Origin: Hyphomicrobiales bacterium
GTDB lineage: Bacteria > Pseudomonadota > Alphaproteobacteria > Rhizobiales > Xanthobacteraceae
DNA length: 35,287 nt
Direction: 5' to 3'
NCBI GenBank assembly: GCA_018335895.1
Contig: JAGXQU010000094.1
Coordinates: 1 to 35,287, forward strand
The notes under the pieces were generated by a model. That model was not told the DNA's origin and ran no database searches. It worked only from the letters and a program-made list of their open reading frames with translations. The position numbers and the translations under genes are program-made. Shown here in pieces: positions 1-8,760 of the stretch; within the stretch, counting starts at the first letter, position 1; every line of letters begins with the position of its first letter.

Positions 1-7
1 ACCATCC

Positions 8-119
8 GCGCGCGGGATGCCGGTATCGCCGGTTCGCTCGCGGTCGACTTGCCTCTGCACTTCTCTTCTTCGTGCAGAGGGCCGTGACGCGCTTCTGGCG
101 CTCGCGGCATCCCGCGCGC
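8..119. repeat. Long intergenic stem-loop element
   Basis: Positions 8-21 (GCGCGCGGGATGCC) are perfectly complementary to 106-119. Inside this outer 14-bp stem lies a second perfect 9-bp stem (CCTCTGCAC at 52-60 with GTGCAGAGG at 72-80) closed by a pyrimidine-rich loop (61-71). A 9-base direct repeat CGCTCGCGG occurs at 35-43 and 99-107. No convincing reading frame covers it. It sits just past the 3' end of usg. It resembles dispersed intergenic elements I recall from Bradyrhizobium-type genomes, but that recollection is unverified. It could be a repeat, a structured RNA, or a large transcript-end structure. Confidence 0.55.
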
Positions 120-189
120 CCTCGGATTTTCGCGGGGGCGATCTCGCCGAACCCCGGGGCTCCGGCCCGCGGGAAGGATGGAGGCTGCG

Positions 190-465
190 CTAGTTCAGAA
201 GATATTCCCCATTCACCGCCCTGAACTCGGACGGCTTGATGAGCCGGGCATGTGCGACCGTCACCGAGTAAAGCGGCCCCGTCAGCTCCCGCGTCCAGAA
301 ATCGAGGAAGCGCGAAAGCGTCGGAAACTTCGGAAACAGATCATATTCCTGCCAGACAAAGGTCTGCAGCAGGTGCGGGTGGTCCGGCAGCCGGTACAGG
401 ATCTGGGCGGTGGTGAGCCCATATCCGTCGAGCTGGCGCCGGAAGTCTTGCGAGACACGATTCAT
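190..465 (-). CDS. usg: Usg family protein
   Basis: This encodes a 91-residue protein that matches the small Usg family of alphaproteobacteria, named for a gene near tryptophan biosynthesis genes; its biochemical role is not established. The recognisable parts are the N-terminal block MNRVSQDFRRQLDGYGLTTA, the central block with YRLPDHPHLLQ and FVWQEYDLFPKFP, and the C-terminal block LYSVTVAHARLIKPSE followed by FRAVNGEYLLN. Length is usual for the family, with no signal peptide or membrane segment. It is transcribed away from groESL, and the 296-base gap to groES carries the CIRCE element. Family assignment is by recalled similarity. Confidence 0.8.
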   Translation of the reverse strand: MNRVSQDFRRQLDGYGLTTAQILYRLPDHPHLLQTFVWQEYDLFPKFPTLSRFLDFWTRELTGPLYSVTVAHARLIKPSEFRAVNGEYLLN

Positions 466-612
466 CGAACATCCTTAATTCTGAAGGACGCCAAATGTTT
501 CCGCCTGCCCGCTCTTATTTCAAGCCCGAAGAATGAATTTTCCGTTCAGAATCAATGCATTAGCAGCCACCCGGCCCGGCGGCTAACAGCCCCCGGACAA
601 CCATGCCGAGTC

Positions 613-639
613 TTGGCACTCGTACTCGCCCAGTGCCAA
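613..639 (+). promoter_or_regulatory. CIRCE element (HrcA operator) upstream of groESL
   Basis: TTGGCACTC (613-621), nine spacer bases, then CAGTGCCAA (631-639) gives the 9-N9-9 architecture of CIRCE, the operator bound by the HrcA repressor. The arms are complementary except for one base (the C at 631 where G would be perfect). The consensus arm is TTAGCACTC; the G at the third position is common in high-GC relatives. It lies 123 bases before groES. Confidence 0.88.
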
Positions 640-656
640 AAAATTTGACTTCCCCT

Positions 657-685
657 CTTGAAGGGCCGAAAACCCGCACCCATCT
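657..685 (+). promoter_or_regulatory. Probable RpoH (sigma-32) promoter for groESL
   Basis: CTTGAA at 657-662 and CCCATCT at 679-685 are separated by 16 bases and resemble the heat-shock sigma-32 consensus (CTTGAA and CCCCAT-T). The -10 box is about 77 bases before the groES start. It lies downstream of the CIRCE element. No transcription start can be proven from sequence alone. Confidence 0.5.
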
Positions 686-761
686 CGCTTTCGAACGCGG
701 CTGGAACCCCCGGCGCGTTCGTCCAATTCGCTAGCAAAATCAAGGTCTTGGAGGACTGCTT

Positions 762-2746
<1,985 letters not shown>

Positions 2747-2775
2747 TCCGTCCGTAGCTAGTCACTGAAATAATG

Positions 2776-2806
2776 AAGGGGCCCGGCTTGTTCCGGGCCC
2801 CTTTTG
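2776..2806 (+). terminator. Rho-independent terminator after groEL
   Basis: An 11-bp perfect stem, AAGGGGCCCGG (2776-2786) with CCGGGCCCCTT (2793-2803), has a 6-base loop and runs into a T tract. It lies 30 bases after the groEL stop and ends the groESL transcript. Confidence 0.9.
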
Positions 2807-2878
2807 TATTCCGTAGACGATGCTCGGGGACATTCAGCAAGAACTCTCTGACGATGTGACGGTCACGCTGGAAGACCG

Positions 2879-3808
2879 CTAACTCGCGGCTTTGTTCGGC
2901 TTCCCGTTCCGCAAGAGCTTCAGCGTTTTGTAAACATACTCGTTCGCAGGCGTCGGCACGCCAAGCTTTTTGCCAAGCTCGACGACCTTGCCTTGCAGCC
3001 AGTCGAGTTCGAGGCGATTGCCGCGCTCGAGGTCTTCTAGCATTGACGCCTTGATGTGCGCGCCCATGCCGCTTGCGACCTGGATAAGCTTTTCCGCCTC
3101 GCCCGCGATTTCCACGCCGGACTTCACCGCCACCGCCTCCGTCTCGCGCATGAGGCTCTCGAACAGCGCGCGTGTATCGGGGTCCGCAAGGATCGGACCC
3201 ATCGGGCTTCTCGTGCCCGCGGTCGCGCCGGATACGCCGACCAGAAACACGAACTTTTCCCACAAACTCTTGCGGATGTTGGTGGAGAATGTCGCCTCGA
3301 CTTTCGCCGAGCGCATTTCATCGACCAGCGATTTCAGCCGCGCGTCGTCCCGCCCGTCCAGAAATCCGCAGCGGAAATTCGCGAATGTCCCGTTATGCGC
3401 GATCACGCCCGGCGCAGAGATCACCGCTGAAATCCGCGTCGGTGCCGCGCAGACGACATCGCCGAGGATCGGCGTCAGACGATCCACCGAGTCGATGCCG
3501 TTCAGCATCGAGAGCACGCGCGTATTTTTGTCCAGGAACGGCCTGCAAAGCTCGCCGGATTTCTCCGTGTCCCACAGCTTCACCGCAAACAGCACGACAT
3601 CGACGACGCCGATTTTCTTCGGATTGTCCGTCACATGCGCGGGCTTGATGAGCATATCGCCGACCGGGCTTTCGACCTTGAGGCCGTTCCGCGCGATCGC
3701 TTCCCCATGCGCGCCGCGCGCGATGAAATGAACCTCATGCCCCGCCTCGGCGAGACGCCCTCCGAAATAGCCGCCGAGTGCCCCCGCCGCCATCACCGCA
3801 ACGCGCAT
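2879..3808 (-). CDS. Ketopantoate reductase family protein (2-dehydropantoate 2-reductase-like)
   Basis: This 309-residue protein belongs to the ApbA/PanE family, which reduces 2-dehydropantoate to pantoate with NADPH in the pantothenate/CoA pathway. The N-terminal Rossmann segment reads MRVAVMAAGALGGYFGGRLA, the central strand FAVKLW contains the lysine at the catalytic position, and the C-terminal helical block GNRLELDWLQGKVVELGKKL is typical. The usual first glycine of GxGxxG is replaced by alanine (AAGALG). The ATG at 3806-3808 is preferred over a start 31 codons upstream because GGAG lies at good spacing and the fold begins there. Many bacteria carry several paralogues, so the true substrate is uncertain. 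It converges with groEL. Confidence 0.85.
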   Translation of the reverse strand: MRVAVMAAGALGGYFGGRLAEAGHEVHFIARGAHGEAIARNGLKVESPVGDMLIKPAHVTDNPKKIGVVDVVLFAVKLWDTEKSGELCRPFLDKNTRVLSMLNGIDSVDRLTPILGDVVCAAPTRISAVISAPGVIAHNGTFANFRCGFLDGRDDARLKSLVDEMRSAKVEATFSTNIRKSLWEKFVFLVGVSGATAGTRSPMGPILADPDTRALFESLMRETEAVAVKSGVEIAGEAEKLIQVASGMGAHIKASMLEDLERGNRLELDWLQGKVVELGKKLGVPTPANEYVYKTLKLLRNGKPNKAAS

Positions 3809-3892
3809 TGTTTGCTCCGTAAAAATTCCACGTGCGCTTATGCCATGAATAAAGGCGCGGCCGAACTCGGTTTTATCCGAGTCCGGCTCTTT

Positions 3893-3923
3893 AAAAACCA
3901 AGGTCGGCTATAGCCGACCTTGG
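3893..3923 (-). terminator. Terminator of the superoxide dismutase gene
   Basis: The perfect 11-bp hairpin CCAAGGTCGGC (3898-3908) / GCCGACCTTGG (3913-3923) has a TATA loop. Read on the minus strand it is followed by TTTTTAAA, which makes it a good intrinsic terminator 34 bases after the stop of the minus-strand dismutase gene. Confidence 0.88.
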
Positions 3924-3957
3924 AAAATGCGCCTTTCAAACCCGCTATGCGGAAAGC

Positions 3958-4683
3958 TCAGACCGTGAACTTGCCCGCCTTCGCGTCGGCATAGCGCTGG
4001 TTGATGACGTCCCAGTTCACGACGTTCCACCATGACTTCATGTAGTCGGCGCGGCGGTTCTGGTACCTCAGATAATAGGCGTGTTCCCAGACGTCGTTGC
4101 CGAAGATCGGCATCTGGCCGTTCATGAGCGGGTTGTCCTGGTTCGCGGTGGTGACGAGCGAGAGCTTGCCGGCCTTGTCGGAGACCACGAAGGCCCAACC
4201 CGAGCCGAACACCGCGGTGCCACGCGCGTTGAAGGTCTCTTGCAGCTTGCCGAAATCGCCAAAGGCATCGTTGATAGCGGCTGCAATCGCACCGGTCGGT
4301 GCGCCGCCCGCGCCGCCCATCACCTGCCAGAACATGGTATGGTTCGCGTGGCCGCCGCCGGAGTTGCGGATCAGCGTGCGGAGATTTTCGGGAACGCTTG
4401 AAATGTTCGCGAGCAGGTCGTGGATCGGACGCTTGAACAGATCGGCGTTGTCCTTGGCGGCGTTATTGAGATTGTTGATGAACGCAACGTGATGACGCCC
4501 GTGATGGATTTCCATCGTCATCTTGTCGATGTGCGGTTCATTCTTGTCGGAAGCATAAGGCAGCGGCACCTGCTTGAACGGGCCTTCCGCGGCCTGAGCA
4601 AACACATAGTCGCTCCGCACGGTGGCATAGGCGGTGACGGCTGCGGCACCCATCATCAGGGTGCGGCGATTGAAGGCGGACAT
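3958..4683 (-). CDS. Exported Mn-type superoxide dismutase
   Basis: Iron/manganese-family superoxide dismutase, converting superoxide to peroxide and oxygen. The 241-residue precursor starts with a twin-arginine type signal (NRRTLM at residues 5-10, then a hydrophobic alanine-rich stretch to about residue 30), so the enzyme is probably exported by Tat to the periplasm. The metal ligands are visible: His60 (in MEIHHGRHH), His115 (GHANHTMFW), Asp197 and His201 (DVWEHAYY). The second-sphere glutamine is in the C-terminal domain (TTANQDNPLM, Q182), as in manganese enzymes, rather than in the N-terminal domain as in iron enzymes; cambialistic activity is possible. The start is backed by GGGAGG six bases upstream. 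It stands alone with its own terminator. Confidence 0.93.
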   Translation of the reverse strand: MSAFNRRTLMMGAAAVTAYATVRSDYVFAQAAEGPFKQVPLPYASDKNEPHIDKMTMEIHHGRHHVAFINNLNNAAKDNADLFKRPIHDLLANISSVPENLRTLIRNSGGGHANHTMFWQVMGGAGGAPTGAIAAAINDAFGDFGKLQETFNARGTAVFGSGWAFVVSDKAGKLSLVTTANQDNPLMNGQMPIFGNDVWEHAYYLRYQNRRADYMKSWWNVVNWDVINQRYADAKAGKFTV

Positions 4684-4835
4684 TGAAACCTCCCAGAGAA
4701 TAATGATGTGGCCGCGCGTTTATCGCGGCCGTTTCGCCGCCTGAACGCCCGGGCAGCACTGCGGGAACACGCCGGAAGGGCGGATGGTTTCACTGCCCGG
4801 ACCTTTTGTGAACAGATGTGCGATAACAGGTCGGC

Positions 4836-5291
4836 ATGACTTCCCTATTCACCATCGGCTACCAGGAAACGCCGCTTGCGGACGTGATCGGCGCCTTGAC
4901 CCGCGCCAAGGTAAAAATACTGATCGATACCCGCGCGGTCGCCGCCTCTCGCCGTGCCGGCTTTTCCAAAAAGGCATTGTCGGCCGCGCTCGACGAGGCC
5001 GGCATTGCTTATTTGCACTTCCAGAAGCTCGGCACCCCCGCGGAAGGCCGCGAAGCAGCCCGCGCCGGAAACTACGAAAAGCTCTGGAAGATCTACGGCA
5101 AACACATCAAGACGAAGCCCGCACAGGACGAACTGGCCGAGCTCAACAAACTTGTGGAATCAGGCAAGAAGGTTTGCCTTCTGTGCTACGAGCGCAAACC
5201 GGAGGAATGCCACCGCAGCAAAATTGCGGAGCTGGTGGCAAAAGAAACCGGCGCGAAAATCGTCGATCTGTTTCCGGGATACTTCATCTGA
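4836..5291 (+). CDS. DUF488 family protein
   Basis: This encodes a 151-residue protein of the DUF488 family, whose function is unknown. Family hallmarks are the N-terminal FTIGYQETPLADVIGAL, the segment LIDTRAVAASRRAGFSKKAL, the motif YLHFQKLGTP, and the cysteine-rich end with VCLLCYERKPEECHRSKIAE. The conserved C-H-R and the pairs of cysteines suggest a catalytic or metal-binding site, but this is inference. The stop codon overlaps the next start (TGATG, 5289-5293), so it is translationally coupled to the DUF72 gene, a pairing that suggests a shared role. Confidence 0.88.
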   Translation: MTSLFTIGYQETPLADVIGALTRAKVKILIDTRAVAASRRAGFSKKALSAALDEAGIAYLHFQKLGTPAEGREAARAGNYEKLWKIYGKHIKTKPAQDELAELNKLVESGKKVCLLCYERKPEECHRSKIAELVAKETGAKIVDLFPGYFI

Positions 5292-6091
5292 TGGCAAAGA
5301 CTGGCAAGATTTACACCGGCATCGGCGGCTGGACCTACGAACCGTGGCGCGGCGTATTCTATCCGAAAGGCTTGCCGCAGGCGAAAGAGCTTGAATACGC
5401 GAGCCGCGCGCTGACCTCGATCGAGGTCAATGGCACATTCTACCGCACGCAGAATGCGAAGACGTTCAAGAAGTGGGCTTCCGAAGTGCCGGACGGCTTT
5501 GTCTTTGCGCTGAAAGGCGTGCGTTATGCCGTGAACCGGCGTGTACTTGCCGAGGCCGGAGACTCCATCAAGCGTTTCATGGATAGTGGCGTCACCGAAC
5601 TTGGCGACAAATTGGGCCCCCTGCTCTGGCAGTTCGCGCCCACCAAGAAATTCGACGAAGCGGATTTCGGAAAGTTTCTGGAATTGCTGCCGCAGAAATT
5701 CGACGGAATGAAAATCCGCCATGTCGTCGAGCCGCGGAGCGAAACCTTCGCGACGCCCGCTTTCATCAAGCTTGCGCGCGAATTCGGGGTTTCGATCTGC
5801 TACACCGATCATATCGACTACGTGAACATCGCCGACATCACCGGCGACTTCGTCTATGCGCGGCTCCAGCGCGGCAAGGATAAAGTGAAGACCGGCTACC
5901 CGCCGAAGGAAATCGAAAGCTGGGCGAAGGTTGCAAAGAATTGGGCGTCAGGAAAAGACGTCGCCTCGCTGCCCCATGCCGACAAGACGAAGCCCGCCGC
6001 AAAGCCGCGCGATGTTTTCATTTATTTCATTCACGAAGGCAAAGTCCGCGCGCCCGCAGCGGCGATGGAATTGATGAAGAGAGTTCGCTAA
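5291..6091 (+). CDS. DUF72 family protein
   Basis: This 266-residue protein matches the DUF72 family (YecE-like), proteins with a TIM-barrel-like fold and no proven reaction. Hallmarks are the N-terminal YTGIGGWTYEPWRGVFYP, SIEVNGTFYRTQ, FVFALKGVRYAVNRR, LLWQFAPTKKFDEADF, RHVVEPRSETFATPAF, the segment VSICYTDH and DFVYARLQRG. The reading frame stays open upstream through the DUF488 gene, but the ATG at 5291, overlapping the DUF488 stop, gives the normal family N-terminus. Its own stop codon overlaps the start of the next, AT-rich gene (TAATG, 6089-6093), completing a three-gene coupled unit. Confidence 0.88.
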   Translation: MAKTGKIYTGIGGWTYEPWRGVFYPKGLPQAKELEYASRALTSIEVNGTFYRTQNAKTFKKWASEVPDGFVFALKGVRYAVNRRVLAEAGDSIKRFMDSGVTELGDKLGPLLWQFAPTKKFDEADFGKFLELLPQKFDGMKIRHVVEPRSETFATPAFIKLAREFGVSICYTDHIDYVNIADITGDFVYARLQRGKDKVKTGYPPKEIESWAKVAKNWASGKDVASLPHADKTKPAAKPRDVFIYFIHEGKVRAPAAAMELMKRVR

Positions 6092-6692
6092 TGACTAAAT
6101 TTACATGGCGGAGAGACGCCATTAATGACGAATTGAAGATTGCCGTTGGCTCGATAATTCTTGATTGGGCACTTATTGACGACGAAATCACAACAATGCT
6201 TTCACTTTTCTGGACTACGGCGCATCCGAACACTGAGATGCCGATTTCTCTTGATAGGAGGATCGATGAACTACTCACTTTTGGAAGAGAGTTTATGAGC
6301 CAGAACCAAGTGAGAGAGCACTTTTCTGCTGGTTTGTCCAAAGAGTAAAGACAGTAAATGGATTGCGAGACGCAATTGCTCACGGACAGCCTGGAGAAAT
6401 TTCCACGGGCAAAAAGACTTATGTTGGCCTGATGGTTCCGAAGCCATCTAGAAAAACAAAGTATGTTCCACTTCCTGTTGGACACATCAAGAAGTTAGCC
6501 AATCAAGTCGATTCTCTTCAAAATGAAGCGCGGTGGGTGAATTCTGCACTTGGTCAGACAAAAAGTGCGTACGACCCAAATGTCGTTCAACACAACATGA
6601 TTGATGGAGTGTGGACCCGACTAACTACGGCAAATAGGAGCCCGATGTTGCCAAGATGGGTTCCGCCCCCAAATAACTGGATTTGTCCTTAA
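6091..6692 (+). pseudogene. Frameshifted HEPN-like hypothetical gene (low GC)
   Basis: Two adjacent frames, 6091-6348 and a downstream frame ending at 6692, read as one gene if a single T is added to the T4 run at 6322-6325. The restored product is 200 residues, and the joint then reads QVREHFFCWFVQRVKTVNGL without a break. A motif RDAIAH (restored residues 93-98) fits the RX4-6H motif of HEPN-fold proteins, many of which are ribonucleases; a polar residue after the arginine is also typical. The gene is far richer in A+T than its neighbours (one line at 6121 has 23 G/C of 60), suggesting acquisition. Its ATG overlaps the DUF72 stop, and its 3' end overlaps the convergent permease gene by 3 bases. 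The break may be a real mutation or a sequencing error. Confidence 0.6.
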
Positions 6693-7831
6693 TCCAACGT
6701 CCTTCTGAACCGCGTCACCGCGATCGTCATCGCGACCAGCATGAGCACGAAAAGCACGAAGACGTCGTATTGCAGGTCGGAGAAGCTCGCGCCCTTCAGC
6801 ATGATCGAGCGCACGATGCGCAGATAGTGCGTGAGCGGCAGCGCCTCGCCGATCCACCGCGCCCAGGCCGGCATCCCTGCAAACGGGAACATGAAACCGG
6901 AAAGCAGAAGGTTCGGCAGGAAGAACATGAAGGTCATCTGGATCGCTTGCAGCTGGTTCTCCGCGACCGTCGAGAACGAATAGCCGATCGAAAGATTGGT
7001 CGCGATGAACAGCGTCGAGAGCAGCGCAAGCAGAAGCAGGCTTCCGAGGATTGGCACGCCGAACAGAAGCACGCCGAATCCGATGATCAGCGACGCCTGT
7101 ACGAAGCCAACGATGATGTAGGGGATGATCTTCCCGATCATGATTTCGAGCGGCGAGATCGGCATCGAAAGCAGGCTTTCGAGCGTCCCGCGTTCCACTT
7201 CGCGAGTCACTGAAAGCGCCGTGAAGATCAGCATGGTCATCGTCAGAATCGTGCCGACGAGTCCGGGCACGATGTTCAGGGAGCTTACGCCGGCAGGGTT
7301 GTAGCGCGCGTGCTGGCGGAACTCGAACAGAGGCTCGGATTGGTCGGGCAGCATCCGCTCGTTGATGAGTGCGAGTTGCGCAACCCTGTTCAGCGCGCCA
7401 AGCGCGGTGCCGGACGCCACCGGATCTGTCGCGTCGGCCGCGACGAGCAGCGCGGGCCTCTCCCCTCGCCGCAGCGCGCGTTCGAAACCTGCGGGAATCT
7501 CGATCGCAAAGAGAACCTGCCCGGAAGCCAGCACGCGGTCGAATTCCTCGGTCGAAGTCAGCCGGTGCGTGATCCTGAAGTACCCCGTGCGCTCGATGGC
7601 GGCCAAGATGGTACGGCCGACGTCGCTGGTCTCCTGCAACAACACCGCGGTCGGCAGATTGCGCGGCGTCGTATTGATCGCATAGCCGAACAGGACGAGT
7701 TGCATGACCGGAATCATCACGATCATTGCAAACGAAACCCGGTCGCGGCGCAGCTGGATGAACTCCTTCACCAGCATCGCCCGCACGCGGCGCCAGAAAC
7801 CGGGCGAGCGGATCTTGTCGAGCAAACTCAC
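6689..7831 (-). CDS. ABC-2 type transporter permease (YbhR/YhhJ-like)
   Basis: Membrane subunit of an ABC exporter, 380 residues. One N-terminal membrane helix (FAMIVMIPVMQLVLFGYAI) follows the amphipathic stretch VKEFIQLRRDR, then comes a periplasmic domain of about 150 residues, then five hydrophobic segments in the second half including IVPGLVGTILTMTMLIFTAL and the conserved cytoplasmic block VTREVERGTLESLLSMPISP. This layout is that of the ABC2_membrane_3 group seen in E. coli YbhS/YbhR and YhhJ. Its start overlaps the ATPase stop by 4 bases (7828-7831), so it is the last gene of the TetR-HlyD-ATPase-permease operon. Only one permease is present, so a homodimer is inferred. Confidence 0.92.
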   Translation of the reverse strand: MSLLDKIRSPGFWRRVRAMLVKEFIQLRRDRVSFAMIVMIPVMQLVLFGYAINTTPRNLPTAVLLQETSDVGRTILAAIERTGYFRITHRLTSTEEFDRVLASGQVLFAIEIPAGFERALRRGERPALLVAADATDPVASGTALGALNRVAQLALINERMLPDQSEPLFEFRQHARYNPAGVSSLNIVPGLVGTILTMTMLIFTALSVTREVERGTLESLLSMPISPLEIMIGKIIPYIIVGFVQASLIIGFGVLLFGVPILGSLLLLALLSTLFIATNLSIGYSFSTVAENQLQAIQMTFMFFLPNLLLSGFMFPFAGMPAWARWIGEALPLTHYLRIVRSIMLKGASFSDLQYDVFVLFVLMLVAMTIAVTRFRRTLD

Positions 7832-8760
7832 TGGAAGTTGTCCTTCGAACGATTCATCAGCTCGATGAATACGTCTTCGAGCGAAGGCTCCGAGCGCGTC
7901 CAGACGAAGCGCCTGTCGCCACGATAAGGCTTGATTGCGGCTTCGAGTTTCTTCTCGTCGCGGCCGGACACATGAAGGCTGGCGCCGAACGGCGCCACCA
8001 TATCGATACCGGACTTGCCGTCCAATTGCTGAAGGAGCGTGTGCAGATCCTCGCCGCTCACGTTGTAGGTGACGAGACGGGACTGATCGACCACCTGTTC
8101 CACGGTGCCGTGCGTGAGCAACTCGCCATAGGCGATGTATGCGATCTCATGGCAGCGCTCTGCTTCATCCATGTAGTGCGTGGAAACGAGCACGGTGAGC
8201 CCCTCGTTGGCGAGCGCATGAATCTCGTTCCAGAATTCGCGCCGAGCCTTGGGATCGACGCCTGCGGTCGGTTCGTCGAGCAGGAGCAGTTGCGGTGAAG
8301 GCAGCGTACAGGCGCCGAGCGCGAGGCGCTGCTTCCAGCCTCCGGAGAGCTGCGCCGCAAGTTGTTCCTCGCGGCCTTGCAGCCCAAGCCGCTCGATCAT
8401 CCCGCGCGCCGACCGGACAGGAGCATCGAGCCCATAAATTCGCGCGACGAATTCGAGATTCTCGCGTACCGAAAGGTCCTGATAGAGCGAGAAACGCTGC
8501 GTCATGTAGCCGACGTGATTTTTGATCTCGCCCGCCTGCGTGCGGATGTCGTAGCCGAGGCAGGTGCCCTCGCCGCTGTCGGGCGTGAGCAGTCCGCACA
8601 GCAACCGGATCGTCGTCGTCTTGCCGGAACCGTTCGGTCCCAGAAAACCGTAGATCGAGCCGCGCTTCACCTGCATCGAGAGATCGCGCACGACAACGCG
8701 GCCATCGAAGGACTTCGTGAGCCCCTTGACGTCGATTGCGAGATCAGACGCCTTCGCCAT
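7828..8760 (-). CDS. ABC transporter ATP-binding protein (efflux, YbhF-like)
   Basis: ATPase subunit of the exporter, 310 residues. Walker A is GPNGSGKTT (residues 41-49), the Q-loop is in YMTQRFSLYQDLSVRENL, the ABC signature is LSGGWKQR (138-145), Walker B is LLLLDEPTAGVDP (158-170) and the H-loop histidine is in VSTHYMDEAERC. The C-terminal 70 residues form the extra regulatory domain common in drug/lipid-type exporters. A start at 8760 (MAKASDLAIDVKGL) is chosen because it overlaps the stop of the HlyD gene (TAATG on the minus strand); upstream in-frame sequence is arginine-rich shadow of that gene. It energises the adjacent ABC-2 permease. Confidence 0.94.
   Translation of the reverse strand: MAKASDLAIDVKGLTKSFDGRVVVRDLSMQVKRGSIYGFLGPNGSGKTTTIRLLCGLLTPDSGEGTCLGYDIRTQAGEIKNHVGYMTQRFSLYQDLSVRENLEFVARIYGLDAPVRSARGMIERLGLQGREEQLAAQLSGGWKQRLALGACTLPSPQLLLLDEPTAGVDPKARREFWNEIHALANEGLTVLVSTHYMDEAERCHEIAYIAYGELLTHGTVEQVVDQSRLVTYNVSGEDLHTLLQQLDGKSGIDMVAPFGASLHVSGRDEKKLEAAIKPYRGDRRFVWTRSEPSLEDVFIELMNRSKDNFQ

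Noticed and set aside
178-648. 156-codon open frame on the plus strand opposite usg
   Set aside because: It runs antisense through usg and across the CIRCE element, is rich in Arg/Pro and resembles no protein family; usg on the other strand is recognised.
4749-4800. 8-bp inverted repeat CCGGGCAG / CTGCCCGG between the dismutase and DUF488 genes
   Set aside because: Short, GC-rich arms 36 bases apart are expected by chance in this base composition.
6319-6349. Programmed -1 frameshift in the HEPN-like gene
   Set aside because: The codons at the T run do not form an X XXY YYZ slippery heptamer, and four T residues are too few for transcriptional slippage; a base deletion explains it better.
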